A DNA stretch of 64,000 bases from CATOSP01 sp965205385 (GTDB lineage Bacteria; Chloroflexota; Dehalococcoidia; Lucifugimonadales; UBA3495): assembly GCA_965205385.1 (NCBI GenBank), contig CBDBGS010000006.1, positions 372,001 to 436,000 of the forward strand, given 5' to 3'. Below the pieces are notes generated by a model. The model saw only the letters and a program-made list of their open reading frames with translations, was not told the DNA's origin and did no database searches. A program made the translations under genes and the position numbers. Below, in pieces: positions 7,868 to 17,659 of the stretch (position 1 is its first letter; each line of letters starts with the position of its first letter).

Positions 7868-9112
7868 CTACGAATCGAGCCCCGGTACCGGATATCCTGA
7901 GACCAACGCCCCGACTTCTTGGGTTATTTGGTGTTGCACGGCCTCGTCGTCCATGTTGGTCAGGGTCTTCACGATCAACCGGGCAGTCTCCCGAACGGCC
8001 GCTTCGTCAAAACCCCGGCTGGTAATGGCGGGGGTGCCCAGACGCAGGCCGCTGGTGACCCGGGGCGGCTTGGGGTCGAAGGGAATGGCGTTTTTATTGA
8101 CTACGATATTGACTTTTTCCAAGGCGGTCTCGGCCTGCTGCCCGGTAATATCGAGGGGTGTGAGGTCGACCAGGCAGAGGTGATTATCTGTGCCGTTGGA
8201 AACTAGCCGCAGTCCAGCTTCTGACAGCTCCCGGGCCAGCGTCTGGCAGTTGGACACCACCTGCCCGGCGTACTTGGCGAAGTCCGGGCCCATCGCTTCT
8301 CCGAAGCACACGGCCTTGGCCGCGATGACGTGCATGAACGGCCCGCCCTGGGTGAAGGGGAACACGCCAAAGTCGATGTCGCGGGCTATCTCGCTGTTGG
8401 AGAGGATGAACCCGCCCCTGGGGCCACGCAAGCTCTTTTGGGTCGTGGAAGTCACAACCTGGGCGTGGGGCAGGGGAGATGGATGGGCCCCACCGGCGAC
8501 CAAGCCGGCGATGTGGGCCATGTCGACCATCAGAGGGGCTTCGACCATGTCGGCGATCTCTCGAAACCGGGCGAAGTCGATGAGCCGCGGGTAGGAACTG
8601 CAGCCGGTGACGATCAGCTTGGGACGGTGCTCCAAGGCCAGCCGTTCCACCTCATCGTAATCTATAGTTTCCGTTTCGGGGTCGACGCCGTACGAGATGA
8701 AATCGTACAGCTTGCCGGAGAAATTCACGCTAGCTCCGTGGGTGAGGTGCCCGCCATGGTCCAGGCGCATCCCCATCACCTTGTCGCCAGGTTCCAGCAG
8801 GGAGAAGTAAACGGCCATGTTGGCCTGGGCTCCGCTGTGTGGCTGGACGTTCGCGTGGTCTGCTCCGAAGATCTCCTGGGCGCGCTGGATGGCCAGCCTT
8901 TCCACCACGTCCACGAATTCGCAACCCCCGTAGTAACGGCGGCCCGGATAACCTTCAGCGTACTTGTTGTTCATTAGGCCAGCTTGCGCTTCCAACACCG
9001 CCACGCTGGCATAGTTTTCGGATGCGATCAGCACGATGCAGTTGCGCTGCCGTTCGTTTTCCTGTTCGATGGCCCGGGCGACCTCCGGGTCCTGTTCCGC
9101 TACTCGGGACAT
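7868..9112 (-). CDS. glyA: Serine hydroxymethyltransferase
   Basis: A PLP enzyme interconverting serine and glycine with tetrahydrofolate. With the start chosen here it has 414 residues, the usual length. It shows the N-terminal LIASENYAS segment, NNKYAEGYPGRRYYGGCEFV, the substrate/PLP region MVDMAHIAGLVAGG and the PLP lysine in TSTTQKSLRGPRGG. The frame is open 23 codons further upstream, but ATG at 9112 has AGGAGG a few bases upstream and matches the family N-terminus. Together with folE it supplies one-carbon metabolism. Confidence 0.97.
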   Translation of the reverse strand: MSRVAEQDPEVARAIEQENERQRNCIVLIASENYASVAVLEAQAGLMNNKYAEGYPGRRYYGGCEFVDVVERLAIQRAQEIFGADHANVQPHSGAQANMAVYFSLLEPGDKVMGMRLDHGGHLTHGASVNFSGKLYDFISYGVDPETETIDYDEVERLALEHRPKLIVTGCSSYPRLIDFARFREIADMVEAPLMVDMAHIAGLVAGGAHPSPLPHAQVVTSTTQKSLRGPRGGFILSNSEIARDIDFGVFPFTQGGPFMHVIAAKAVCFGEAMGPDFAKYAGQVVSNCQTLARELSEAGLRLVSNGTDNHLCLVDLTPLDITGQQAETALEKVNIVVNKNAIPFDPKPPRVTSGLRLGTPAITSRGFDEAAVRETARLIVKTLTNMDDEAVQHQITQEVGALVSGYPVPGLDS

Positions 9113-9323
9113 GGGTCCTCCTCTCGGTCCGCTCCAACCGCTGGTGGAGTCGTCCGTCCGCCGCATACGCAAGGCAAACAAACATGACCAGCGGCGAAAT
9201 TAGTCGCGGCCAAGCTAGTGTATCCCCGGCCTGGAGGGGTGTCAACGAGGCTCTGTAGTTGACACTATTGGTTCCCAGCGGGGACTACTCCGGTCAGCAA
9301 GACCACGCTGGCTGCGGGACGAA

Positions 9324-9352
9324 TTGCGTCTAATAATCGGCTAATGTAAAGT
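9324..9352 (+). promoter_or_regulatory. Possible promoter for the methyltransferase gene
   Basis: TTGCGT (9324-9329) and TAAAGT (9347-9352) are 17 bases apart, 63 bases upstream of the methyltransferase ATG. The match to consensus is moderate. The rest of the 9113-9414 gap shows no gene. Confidence 0.35.
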
Positions 9353-9414
9353 AATTATCCGGGGTGCCAGAACTGGCCTCGCACAAGCTGAAATAATGGA
9401 GTAGGGGAGAGGGA

Positions 9415-9999
9415 ATGTCATCTGACCAGGAACCATTGACCACTCGTGATTTTATAGACTTGCTGCTGAGCCCAGACCGGCTCGTTATGTCTGATCCATT
9501 GGTGATCTTCAGCTTCTGCCCCATCAACATTCATGAAACGGTAGCGGACATTGGCTGCGGCCCTGGCTACTTCACAGTGCCGCTGGCAAAGTCATTGATA
9601 AACGGGAAGCTCTATGCGTTGGACATTGACGAGGAAATGGTCGCCGCGTGTCAGGAACAGATGGAACAGGCCCGAATGGGCAACGTGGAAGTCTTGCAGT
9701 GCGGCGAGTACGATTTCCCGCTGGAACCGGCCTCATTGGACGGGGTTTTCATGGCTTTCGTTGTCCACCACAGCGAGGACCGGGCGCGGTTTCTCAGCTC
9801 CGTTCGCGACTTGATATTGACCCGTGGCTGGTGCGTGGTCCTTGAGTGGTACAAGAAAGAGACCGAATCCGGGCCACCTCTGGAACACAGGATCGATCCG
9901 GAAGAGTTGGTCCAACTGGCAACGAACGCCGGGTTCCGGAGCTTGGGGTGGCGGGACCTAAACGGCGAGCATTACATGGTGACCTTCCGCCGGAGCTAG
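9415..9999 (+). CDS. Class I SAM-dependent methyltransferase
   Basis: A 194-residue methyltransferase with a seven-stranded Rossmann fold. Motif I is TVADIGCGPGYFTVPLA (about residues 41-57), the acidic ribose contact is LYALDIDEEMV, and the motif IV region is GVFMAFVVHHSED. It resembles the UbiE/Methyltransf_11 group. ATG is preceded by GGAGAGGG. It is a lone gene convergent with the CocE-like hydrolase (12 bases between stops). The substrate cannot be told from sequence. Confidence 0.85.
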   Translation: MSSDQEPLTTRDFIDLLLSPDRLVMSDPLVIFSFCPINIHETVADIGCGPGYFTVPLAKSLINGKLYALDIDEEMVAACQEQMEQARMGNVEVLQCGEYDFPLEPASLDGVFMAFVVHHSEDRARFLSSVRDLILTRGWCVVLEWYKKETESGPPLEHRIDPEELVQLATNAGFRSLGWRDLNGEHYMVTFRRS

Positions 10000-10011
10000 T
10001 TCCGTCCGCCT

Positions 10012-11853
10012 TTACGCTGGGATTACAGGCAGCAGGATATTGGAAGGACGCTCCGCGTCATGGTACACGCTATTTTGAGCCGGCAGCTTGACCGCGGATA
10101 CCGCCGGGTTCTCCCCGGTATTCCCGTTTACGTCGAACCTGGGAAAATTGCTGGAAGAGACGTCCATCCGGATCCGGTGTCCCTTCAAGAATAGGTTGCT
10201 GGTGGGGAATAGCTGGACCGTTACCCGGTACACCTCGTCCGGCTCCATGAATGTGGTTTCCTCCCACGATTCCCTGAACTTGGCCCTCAAGATTCCGTCT
10301 GTCAGGTTCAGCGCGTACCCCTCGGGATAGTCGGGGGACGGCGGGTAAACATCAAGCAGCTTGGCCGTGAAGTCAGTGTCACGCGCCGTTGAAGACACCC
10401 AAAGCTCCACGACTAAAGGTCCTGTGACCTCCACGTTTTCCGCAAGCGGCGTGGTCTGGAACACCAGGACATCGGGCCGCGACGCCAAGGGCAAGTAGGG
10501 CTGCGTGGAACCGTAAAACTCCGACGATTCCCGCTGGTCGAATCCGCCCGCTCCCATTATGGGCAGCCCGGAGGATATGTTGCCCCCAATGGTGGGCACC
10601 GGATTGTTGGGGTCAAACAGGTACTTCGAGGGCGGGTGTTCCCCGGCGGGAGTCTCGATGGAAAGGCGCCCCCCGTGCCGCAGGTAGAACGGAGTCTCCC
10701 GCGCACGCGCCAGCGGCCATTCCCTCTCTTCCCGCCAACGTCCCCCATGGTCCAGCCGCCGCTCAGAGTTGCGCTTGCCCGAACCGCCTCCCATGATGAA
10801 CAGCTTGACGGGGTATTCCGAATCCCTGGGACCTATCCGGCCCTTGAGATGGTAATCGAAGAACCGGAGGCGGATATGGTTGAAGTCCTCGTCCAAGTTC
10901 CCATCGAGCGTCGACTGAGGGCCGAAGTCCGCGTCTCCGGAATGGGTTACCGAGCGCTGGCCGTGGGTCCACGGGCCCATGATTAACGAGATAGGCCCCT
11001 GTTTCATCGCGGAGAGTGCGACGTAATTGTCGGTGGTGGTGCGGGCGTAGGGGTCGTACCAGCTACCCATGTGCACCTGTGGCACATCAGAGAATTCGGA
11101 ATAGTGGGCCTCCGCGCATAAACCGGCCTGCTTCCAATAATCGTCGAAGTTCTCGTGCTGCCAAATCTCCAGCAGGTAGTTTTCGTAGTCGGGTGTCCAC
11201 TGCAAGGGCGAGTGCTCTGGCCGCCAGGGCATCCGCCGGAACCAGTCTTGGATGCTCTGATTCTCGAGGGCCGCTTTCAACACCAGAGGGTCTTCCTGTA
11301 CCTCCGTGCTGTCGAGGGCCTGCCGGTAAGCCCAAGTCACCTGCCGCAGTTCGAACGCGCCGCCGTTGCGGCAACCGCTGAGGAAGGCGTTGGAGAAGCC
11401 ACCGCAATCAAGCCACATGCAACCCAGGTGTGAGGGGTTCAGGCTGGCCAGCGCCGCCTGGGTGTGGGCCCCGTATGAGGTGCCGTACGTGCCGACCTTT
11501 CCGGCACACCACCCCTGTTGCCCGATCCATTCCACGGTGTCGAAACCGTCTTCCCCTTCGTTGACGTACTTGCTAAACCCGCCCTGGGAGGCGAACCTGC
11601 CCCGGGTGTCCTGGACCACGGTGGCATATCCCCTGGTGGCAAAGAAGGCGGCTTCCAACACCCGCGCTTCGGTCGACTTGTTGTAGGGCGTGCGTTCCAG
11701 AAGCACCGGGAACTGGCCTTCCACGGGACGGCAGCCGTGAGCCGGACGGTGTATATCGGCCATCAAGATGATGCCGTCCCGCATCAGGACTGGCACGTTG
11801 GTCTCGGTGTGGACCTCGTAGTCCGGTTGAGAGGAGCTATCCTGCTGCGCCAT
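10012..11853 (-). CDS. CocE/NonD-family hydrolase (X-Pro dipeptidyl-peptidase S15 fold)
   Basis: A 613-residue serine hydrolase. The N-terminal alpha/beta-hydrolase domain has PVLMRDGIILMADIHRP, an oxyanion-side YVVQDTRGR-like strand (YATVVQDTRGRF) and the nucleophile elbow GTSYGAHTQ (about residue 120). The catalytic His is probably in MGPWTHGQ (about 305). The C-terminal beta-jelly-roll (about 400-610) carries VTGPLVVELWVSSTARDTDF, typical of cocaine esterase and acylases. ATG start. It is 24 bases from the next hydrolase gene upstream, so both are probably co-transcribed. The ester or amide substrate is unknown. Confidence 0.85.
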   Translation of the reverse strand: MAQQDSSSQPDYEVHTETNVPVLMRDGIILMADIHRPAHGCRPVEGQFPVLLERTPYNKSTEARVLEAAFFATRGYATVVQDTRGRFASQGGFSKYVNEGEDGFDTVEWIGQQGWCAGKVGTYGTSYGAHTQAALASLNPSHLGCMWLDCGGFSNAFLSGCRNGGAFELRQVTWAYRQALDSTEVQEDPLVLKAALENQSIQDWFRRMPWRPEHSPLQWTPDYENYLLEIWQHENFDDYWKQAGLCAEAHYSEFSDVPQVHMGSWYDPYARTTTDNYVALSAMKQGPISLIMGPWTHGQRSVTHSGDADFGPQSTLDGNLDEDFNHIRLRFFDYHLKGRIGPRDSEYPVKLFIMGGGSGKRNSERRLDHGGRWREEREWPLARARETPFYLRHGGRLSIETPAGEHPPSKYLFDPNNPVPTIGGNISSGLPIMGAGGFDQRESSEFYGSTQPYLPLASRPDVLVFQTTPLAENVEVTGPLVVELWVSSTARDTDFTAKLLDVYPPSPDYPEGYALNLTDGILRAKFRESWEETTFMEPDEVYRVTVQLFPTSNLFLKGHRIRMDVSSSNFPRFDVNGNTGENPAVSAVKLPAQNSVYHDAERPSNILLPVIPA

Positions 11854-11877
11854 GATTACCTCGGGTGATCGTTTTTC

Positions 11878-12747
11878 TTAGACCAGGGCGGTTTGCGGCG
11901 TGAGGCTGGCCAACCAAGCCAAGACGGTGTCGGCGGCTTCCCGCCTGCGGTTATTCAATGAATGGTCGCCGCCGTCGATTACGGCGTAGTCGGCGCGGGG
12001 AGAGTTGACCGCTGCGGTTGCCAGGTCCTTCGCCGAATCTAGCAGGCGGGTATGGGTTTCCAGCGACCCCGCGACGGCCAATATTGGCACATTCACCCTT
12101 GGGGCGAGGGTGATTATGTTGTACCGTTCCGTGGGTCCGTGCTTGTCCAGGTAAGCGGCGGCGCTGAACATTTGCGGGATCGGGAAGTTGACCGGAAACA
12201 GGTCCATTGCCCGTCCCTCGGCCTCCATCTGGTCGGCGCGGTCGATGTTGGCCTGAAACTCGGCGGCGTCCTCCGAGGCCATGTAGTAGGAGTAAGACAG
12301 CCTTACGGGTGAGACCGGGATAACGGCTTTGACGCGGTCGTCCTCTTCGTTCGCGGCGTAATATACAACCCTGACTGCGCCCATGCTCTGGCCGAGGATG
12401 GCGATGCGGCGATACCCGCGCTCCCATAGATGGTCGATCCCGGCCTGTAGGTCCAGGCGGCACCGGTCCAACATCTCGTACGCCACGCCATAGTAGGTGT
12501 TGTCGCTCCGGTTATACCAGACCGTGTCATGGGCAGTTGTGTTGAGGGAGAGGGCGGCGTATCCCTGTAAGCTCAGGTCCTCGGCCATGCCCAGGGTGGA
12601 GGCGGTGTAGAAATTCCCAGTAGACCCATGAATAGCCAATACCGCGTCAATCGCCGCGCCGCTTTTCTGGTGTTTGGCGGGCTCCAGGAAGGCCCCGTCA
12701 AGCTTGATTCCGTCGCTGGTGGTGACGCCGAGCAGGTCAACAATCAT
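11878..12747 (-). CDS. Alpha/beta hydrolase
   Basis: A 289-residue alpha/beta hydrolase. HGSTGNFYTASTLGM is the oxyanion-hole region, GQSMGAVRVVYYA the nucleophile elbow, and DGGDHSLNNRR at the C-terminus supplies the catalytic His. The frame is open 46 codons further upstream, but ATG at 12747 has GGGAGAGG at good spacing and gives the normal domain start (IVDLLGVTTSDGIKLDG). It shares a likely transcript with the CocE-like gene. Substrate unknown. Confidence 0.8.
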   Translation of the reverse strand: MIVDLLGVTTSDGIKLDGAFLEPAKHQKSGAAIDAVLAIHGSTGNFYTASTLGMAEDLSLQGYAALSLNTTAHDTVWYNRSDNTYYGVAYEMLDRCRLDLQAGIDHLWERGYRRIAILGQSMGAVRVVYYAANEEDDRVKAVIPVSPVRLSYSYYMASEDAAEFQANIDRADQMEAEGRAMDLFPVNFPIPQMFSAAAYLDKHGPTERYNIITLAPRVNVPILAVAGSLETHTRLLDSAKDLATAAVNSPRADYAVIDGGDHSLNNRRREAADTVLAWLASLTPQTALV

Positions 12748-12874
12748 AGGGACCTCTCCCCCGCCAAATGTTTCTCCGGCACGGTTTTGGTAGCCGGACG
12801 GCGGTGGCCCCATTTTAGGCATAGCGGGGTACAGGCGCAATAACGGATACCAGGTTGCCGGACGGCCAGGATTG

Positions 12875-12904
12875 TTGACACTCAAATCGGCCCACCACTA
12901 TAGT
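12875..12904 (+). promoter_or_regulatory. Sigma-70-type promoter for trxB
   Basis: TTGACA (12875-12880), an 18-base spacer and TATAGT (12899-12904) lie 35 bases before the trxB GTG. The expected transcript start is near 12911, leaving a leader of about 30 bases with GAGGAGGT. Confidence 0.7.
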
Positions 12905-12939
12905 TAGCGGGAAGCAACGGTAGTGTTGAGGAGGTCTCT

Positions 12940-13869
12940 GTGGCTGCAAATGACTACGACGTATTGGTAATTGGCGCGGGACTGGCTGGAATGACCGCTG
13001 CGATGTACGCATCACGGTACGGCCTGCGGACCGGCCTCGTCGAGCGTATGATGGGCGGGGCACAGATCATCAATCTTGAAAGAATTGAGAATTATCCCGG
13101 ATTCCCCCAGGGCGTCGCGGGAGCGGAGCTTGGCCCCCTGATCCAAGAGCAGGCGATGGACGCCGGGGCGGAGTTCATTATGGGCGACGTGGCCTCGATT
13201 TCCATGGACGGCGATTTCAAGGTGGTGGAGACTGATGCCGGTGGTTTCCGGTCCAAGGCCGTGATCGTGGCGGCCGGATCCAACCTGCGTCAACTCGGCA
13301 TTCCCGGCGAAGAGGAGATGTTTGGGCGCGGGGTTTCCCACTGTGCGACCTGCGACGGGCCGCTGTACATGGGTGAAGTGGTTGGCGTAGTCGGCGGCGG
13401 CGATTCGGCGGCGGACGAAGCCCTAACCCTGACCGAGTATGTGGACAAGGTGCTCATGTTCCACCGGAGGGACCAGTTGCGGGCGCACCACGCCGTAGAG
13501 GAACGGGTCCATTACAACCGGAAGATTGAGGTCGTCTGGAACACGGTGGTAGAAGAGGTCCTGGGAGAAGGCACCGTGACGGCGGTCAAGACCAGGAACG
13601 TGGTCACCAACCTTGAGAATACGGTCAGTCTCACAGGGTTGTTTGTCTATGTGGGACTTGAGCCCAACTCATCCCTGGTCAGCAACCTGGTCAAGGTGGA
13701 CAACGCTGGGCATATTCCCGTGAACATATCCATGGAGACCCAGATAGCCGGACTATATGCCGTTGGCGACATCCGGCAGAATTCCGCATCCCAGTTGGCA
13801 ACAGCGGTGGGAGACGGAGCTACCGCCGCGATATCGGCCTTTAACTTTGTCAGGAGCAAGAACTGGTAG
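12940..13869 (+). CDS. trxB: Thioredoxin reductase
   Basis: An NADPH-dependent flavoprotein of 309 residues, the low-molecular-weight class. FAD motif VIGAGLAGMTAAMYASRYG is at the N-terminus, the redox-active CATC at about residue 134 (SHCATCDGPLYMG), the NADPH motif GVVGGGDSAADEA at about 150, and the C-terminal FAD motif AVGDIRQNSASQLATAVGDG. GTG start, with GAGGAGGT 4 bases upstream. It regenerates thioredoxin in the cytoplasm; no thioredoxin gene is in the window. Confidence 0.93.
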   Translation: MAANDYDVLVIGAGLAGMTAAMYASRYGLRTGLVERMMGGAQIINLERIENYPGFPQGVAGAELGPLIQEQAMDAGAEFIMGDVASISMDGDFKVVETDAGGFRSKAVIVAAGSNLRQLGIPGEEEMFGRGVSHCATCDGPLYMGEVVGVVGGGDSAADEALTLTEYVDKVLMFHRRDQLRAHHAVEERVHYNRKIEVVWNTVVEEVLGEGTVTAVKTRNVVTNLENTVSLTGLFVYVGLEPNSSLVSNLVKVDNAGHIPVNISMETQIAGLYAVGDIRQNSASQLATAVGDGATAAISAFNFVRSKNW

Positions 13870-13923
13870 GGGCGGCGAATACCGGCTGGGGCCGCGCCGT
13901 CACCTGGTAAGTCGGAGGGAGCT

Positions 13924-14286
13924 ATGGACCTGGTAGAGGAACAGCTAAGGAATAGCAAGACCATCGCCGTCGTGGGCTTATCCAACAACCCGGAGCGCGA
14001 CAGTCACCGCGTCTCAAAGTACATGCAGTCTCAGGGGTACCGGATCATACCCGTGAATCCGATGATCGAAGAGGCCTTGGGAGAGAAGAGCTACCCGGAC
14101 CTTAAATCGGTGCCCGAACCCATCGACATGGTGGACGTCTTCCGGCGGTCCGAGTTGGTCGCGCCGGTGGTGGACGAGGCCATCGAGGTCGGGGTCAAGT
14201 ACATCTGGATGCAGGATGGGGTCATAGATGAGGCGGCGGCGGCCAAGGCCGAGGCTGCCGGAATCCCCGTTGTCATGGATGATTGA
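13924..14286 (+). CDS. CoA-binding domain protein (YccU-like)
   Basis: A 120-residue single-domain Rossmann protein of the CoA_binding_2 family. It has KTIAVVGLSNNPERDSHRVS at the N-terminus, IIPVNPMIEEALGEKSYPDL in the middle and KYIWMQDGVIDEAAAAKAEA near the C-terminus. The family binds CoA or a nucleotide; its physiological role is unknown. ATG start with GGAGG-like bases upstream, 54 bases after trxB, so it is probably in the same transcript. Confidence 0.85.
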   Translation: MDLVEEQLRNSKTIAVVGLSNNPERDSHRVSKYMQSQGYRIIPVNPMIEEALGEKSYPDLKSVPEPIDMVDVFRRSELVAPVVDEAIEVGVKYIWMQDGVIDEAAAAKAEAAGIPVVMDD

Positions 14287-14440
14287 ACCCTCCGAGTCCA
14301 TCGCCGCCGGTTCGGCGGCCAGCAGGCCAGCGACAACCCCACCACCTAGCAGAGTCAGACACAGCGCTTACGAGGACCAGGCCATAACGGGCCTTACTGG
14401 CTTGGTCCCATCTGAACAAACGGCCCCATGGAGAGAGATC

Positions 14441-15196
14441 ATGGGTAGGCTGGACGGTAAAGTAGCGATCATCAGCGGAGGGGCGCGGGGGCAGGGAGCC
14501 ACCGAGGTTAAGTTTTTGTCCGGGGAAGGGGCCAAGGTCGTCTTCGGAGATATCCTCGACGAAGAGGGGATGAAACTCGAAGCCGAGGTCAGGGAACTCG
14601 GCGGCGATGTCACCTTCGTTCATCTGGACGTGACGGACGAGTCCCAGTGGCAGGCCGCGGTACAGGCCGCGGAAGACCGCTACGGCAAGCTGGACATCCT
14701 GGTCAACAACGCCGGGATACTGATACGCAAGGGTCTGGAAGAGACCACCGTGGAGGACTGGGACCGGATCATGGACGTCAACGCCAAGGGCGTTTTCCTT
14801 GGGACCAAGAGCGCCATCCCGGCCATGCGCCGCGCCGGGGGAGGTTCCATAGTCAACATCTCCTCCACCGCCGGGCTGGTTGGGAGTCCCGACGGCTCCC
14901 CCAGTTACACGGCCACCAAAGGCGCGGTCCGGCTCCTTACCAAGGCGACCGCGGTGCAGTACGCACGGGAAAACATTCGTTGCAACTCGGTGCATCCTGG
15001 TCCCATAGACACTCCGATGATCCAGGACACCCTGAACGATCCCTCCAGGCTGGAGCAGCGAATGCAACGGTTACCCCTTGGGCGGGTGGGCACGACCGAA
15101 GATATCGCTTACGGAGTGCTCTATCTGGCATCTGACGAATCCTCCTTCGTAACGGGCAGCGAGCTTGTGATCGACGGGGGAACGACGGCGGCATAG
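14441..15196 (+). CDS. Short-chain dehydrogenase/reductase
   Basis: A 251-residue classical SDR. The cofactor loop is SGGARGQGA, the NNAG motif is LVNNAGILIRKG, and the catalytic Ser and YxxxK are in NISSTAGL and SYTATKGAV. The C-terminus has SELVIDGGTTAA, typical of FabG-like enzymes. The frame is open from 14228 upstream, but that overlaps the CoA-binding gene; ATG at 14441 with GAGAGAG upstream gives the family start GRLDGKVAI. The substrate (an alcohol/ketone) is not predictable. Confidence 0.88.
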   Translation: MGRLDGKVAIISGGARGQGATEVKFLSGEGAKVVFGDILDEEGMKLEAEVRELGGDVTFVHLDVTDESQWQAAVQAAEDRYGKLDILVNNAGILIRKGLEETTVEDWDRIMDVNAKGVFLGTKSAIPAMRRAGGGSIVNISSTAGLVGSPDGSPSYTATKGAVRLLTKATAVQYARENIRCNSVHPGPIDTPMIQDTLNDPSRLEQRMQRLPLGRVGTTEDIAYGVLYLASDESSFVTGSELVIDGGTTAA

Positions 15197-15255
15197 GGCC
15201 GAAGCGACTTGGCGAGGGGCGCTGGGTCGAATTCGGTCGAAGGACGAAAACAGGT

Positions 15256-15705
15256 TTGACGACTCAAGGAGAATTGGCAACCCGCCTGAGGCAACTGGGA
15301 ATCCGGTTGACCCCCCAGCGTCTGGCCATCGCGGAGGTCGTGATCAATTCTGGCGACCATCCGTCGGTCAAGGAAGTATACGAGCGAGTCAAGGCTTTCT
15401 TCCCCTACGTCACGCTGGCCACGGTCTACTCGACCCTTGACGTTCTGGAGCGCGCCGCCATCGTGAGGGAACTGCCCTTCCAAAGGCAGTCACGCTACGA
15501 CGCGAACCTGTCTCCCCATGCCAATCTGGTCTGCGTCGGCTGCGGAACGGTGGTTGACGCCGACGTGGGACAGAACATGGTTGCCGAGCTTCGCAATATC
15601 CTCGAAGGCGAGTCAGACTTTGAAGTTGCGGCGCAGCGTGTCGACTTTTACGGCTGGTGCTCTGGCTGCACTCCCTTAACCGACGCGCAGGCCGCCTCCG
15701 CTTAG
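15256..15705 (+). CDS. Fur-family metal- or peroxide-responsive repressor
   Basis: A 149-residue winged-helix regulator. RLTPQRLAIAEVVINSGDHP and the recognition region VTLATVYSTLDVLE identify the Fur family. CVGCGTVVDAD and WCSGCTP give two CxxC pairs that would hold the structural zinc. The HHxHH-like metal stretch of Fur is reduced (SPHANLVC), so it may be PerR-like. TTG start at 15256 with AGG upstream gives the normal N-terminus. It follows the SDR by 59 bases; its target operator is not identified. Confidence 0.88.
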   Translation: MTTQGELATRLRQLGIRLTPQRLAIAEVVINSGDHPSVKEVYERVKAFFPYVTLATVYSTLDVLERAAIVRELPFQRQSRYDANLSPHANLVCVGCGTVVDADVGQNMVAELRNILEGESDFEVAAQRVDFYGWCSGCTPLTDAQAASA

Positions 15706-15721
15706 GACTCGGTCCTTCCCT

Positions 15722-17659
15722 CTAGAGATTTTCAATATCCACGGGCTCCAGCGGACCGGCGGGCTCGAATCCAAACACGCGCGCAAAGAAATAGAGCTCC
15801 CCGTCCAGCGCCCGCTTCATGTTTTCCGCCCTGCGGAATCCGTGCTGCTCCCCTTCAAAGGGCAAGTAGGCGGTTGGCAGTCCCTTGGCCAGCACCGCTT
15901 GATACATTCTCTCCGCCTGGCTTGGCGGTACGATTCTATCCTCCAACCCCTGAAAGAAGATCAAGGGACAAGACAGGCCCTCTGTGTGATGGATGGGCGA
16001 CCGTTCCTGGTAAAGGTCTTTCCGTTCCGGATAGGGGCCCACGAGCTTGTCGAGATAGCGAGACTCAAACTTGTGGGTGTCCGTCGCCAGTCCCTCCAGG
16101 TCGCTCACGCCGTAATAGCTCGCCCCCGCTCTGAAAACGTCCCGAAAAGTCAGCGCCGCCAGGGTCGTGAACCCGCCGGCGCTGCCTCCATCGATTGCCA
16201 GGCGGTCACCGTCGGCTAGGCCTTGGTCTACAAGGTATCGGGCGGCGTTAACGCAGTCGTCCACGTCGACGATTCCCCATTGGCCATTCAGACGTTCTCT
16301 GTACTCTCTCCCGTAGCCGGTGCTTCCGCCGTAGTTTACGTCGATTACCGCGATCCCCCGGCTGGTCCAGTATTGAATCTGAAGGTCCAACGCGGTCGAG
16401 GTCGCGCCTGTGGGCCCGCCATGGCTCTTGACCAGCAACGGCGGCTTCTCCCCAGGAGGGGCAACGAAATCGCGGTTCACGGGAGGGTAATAGAATGCGT
16501 GGGCGATTAGCCCGTTTTCCGTCGGGAAATCTACGGGCTGCGCGGGCGAAAGGTACCCGGCGTCCACGGCGATGTTGGAAGCCGTCTGCAACACGTCCAT
16601 GCGGCCCGTGGCCACATCCAGCCTGACCACCGACATTGGTTCGCTGGCAGACCCCCCGGCAAACACGGCTGCGCCGCTTCCGACCCGCAGGTCTCCTCCC
16701 CTGCCCGTTTCGGTATAGGGAGAGCCCAGGTCCTCCAACTCGCCCGAACCAGTGTCGATGGACGCCAGCCCCCATACGCCGTGCCTGGAATAAGAGGAAA
16801 TGATCCGGTCTTCTGACTCGAAACCGTAGGTGGCGTTGCCCAAGTTAAATCGTGGATTACCGAACTCGGCATCCATCGGACACACGGCCTCGACGACCTG
16901 GTCCCTCCAGCGGTATATGTTGAACCATCCGGTGCGGTCAGAGGCGAAATGGAGCGTCCCATTCGGGGACCACTCCGGCTGAAAGATGGACTCTTCAAGG
17001 CCACCCGCCACCAGGACCGCTTCACCCAGATTTCCGTCCGGACGGAAGTCAGCTACCCAGAGTTCGGTCCCGTCCCAGGGCATGTTGGGGCGGTCCCATT
17101 TGAGCCACGCGAAACGGGAACCATCCGGACTTATCCGGGGCGAGGCGTAGAAATCGGAGCCTGACACCAGGACTGTTCCGGCATCCGCGCCGTCGATCGG
17201 GATTGCGGCCAGGGTATTCTCCGGGTCTCCGCCTCCGGTGTGGTCTTCACGGATACAGATAGTTCGGTCTCTCGCGGCGTCAACCACACCCTCGGCGTAG
17301 CGCATGTCTATGTCGAGGGTTATCGGACTGGCCGGGCCACTCGGCTCTTGACGGTAGATCCGCTGGTCGGTGAAGTTGCAAAAGTAGACCACGCCCCGGG
17401 AAACCCAATATGCGCCGCCTCCATACTCGTGGACTCTGGTCCGGGCGTTAAAGGGCGCGGGATTGACGTCGGAAGTGGTCCCATCCTGGGTCCGTCGAAC
17501 GATCACGTTCCGGCCACCCTCGGAAGGGCGCGACTCGATCCAATAGGTGTCCGCGCAGTCCAGGACAGGATGGCTGAGACCGATCGTTCCGGACACAATT
17601 AGGTCCGAAGTAATGGGCGATTCCCAGGAGCCGTAGGGCGCTTCTTTTGGATTGGCCAT
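15722..17659 (-). CDS. S9-family serine peptidase (acylaminoacyl-/dipeptidyl peptidase type)
   Basis: A 645-residue prolyl-oligopeptidase-fold enzyme. The first about 380 residues are a beta-propeller (ISPDGSRFAWLKWDRPNMPW and similar blades). The C-terminal alpha/beta-hydrolase domain has SHGGPTGATST (oxyanion), the nucleophile in IDGGSAGGFTTLA, Asp in GLEDRIVPPSQ and His in EGEQHGFR. ATG at 17659 with GGAG is chosen over an open extension of 20 codons. There is no signal peptide, so it is probably cytoplasmic. Confidence 0.9.
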   Translation of the reverse strand: MANPKEAPYGSWESPITSDLIVSGTIGLSHPVLDCADTYWIESRPSEGGRNVIVRRTQDGTTSDVNPAPFNARTRVHEYGGGAYWVSRGVVYFCNFTDQRIYRQEPSGPASPITLDIDMRYAEGVVDAARDRTICIREDHTGGGDPENTLAAIPIDGADAGTVLVSGSDFYASPRISPDGSRFAWLKWDRPNMPWDGTELWVADFRPDGNLGEAVLVAGGLEESIFQPEWSPNGTLHFASDRTGWFNIYRWRDQVVEAVCPMDAEFGNPRFNLGNATYGFESEDRIISSYSRHGVWGLASIDTGSGELEDLGSPYTETGRGGDLRVGSGAAVFAGGSASEPMSVVRLDVATGRMDVLQTASNIAVDAGYLSPAQPVDFPTENGLIAHAFYYPPVNRDFVAPPGEKPPLLVKSHGGPTGATSTALDLQIQYWTSRGIAVIDVNYGGSTGYGREYRERLNGQWGIVDVDDCVNAARYLVDQGLADGDRLAIDGGSAGGFTTLAALTFRDVFRAGASYYGVSDLEGLATDTHKFESRYLDKLVGPYPERKDLYQERSPIHHTEGLSCPLIFFQGLEDRIVPPSQAERMYQAVLAKGLPTAYLPFEGEQHGFRRAENMKRALDGELYFFARVFGFEPAGPLEPVDIENL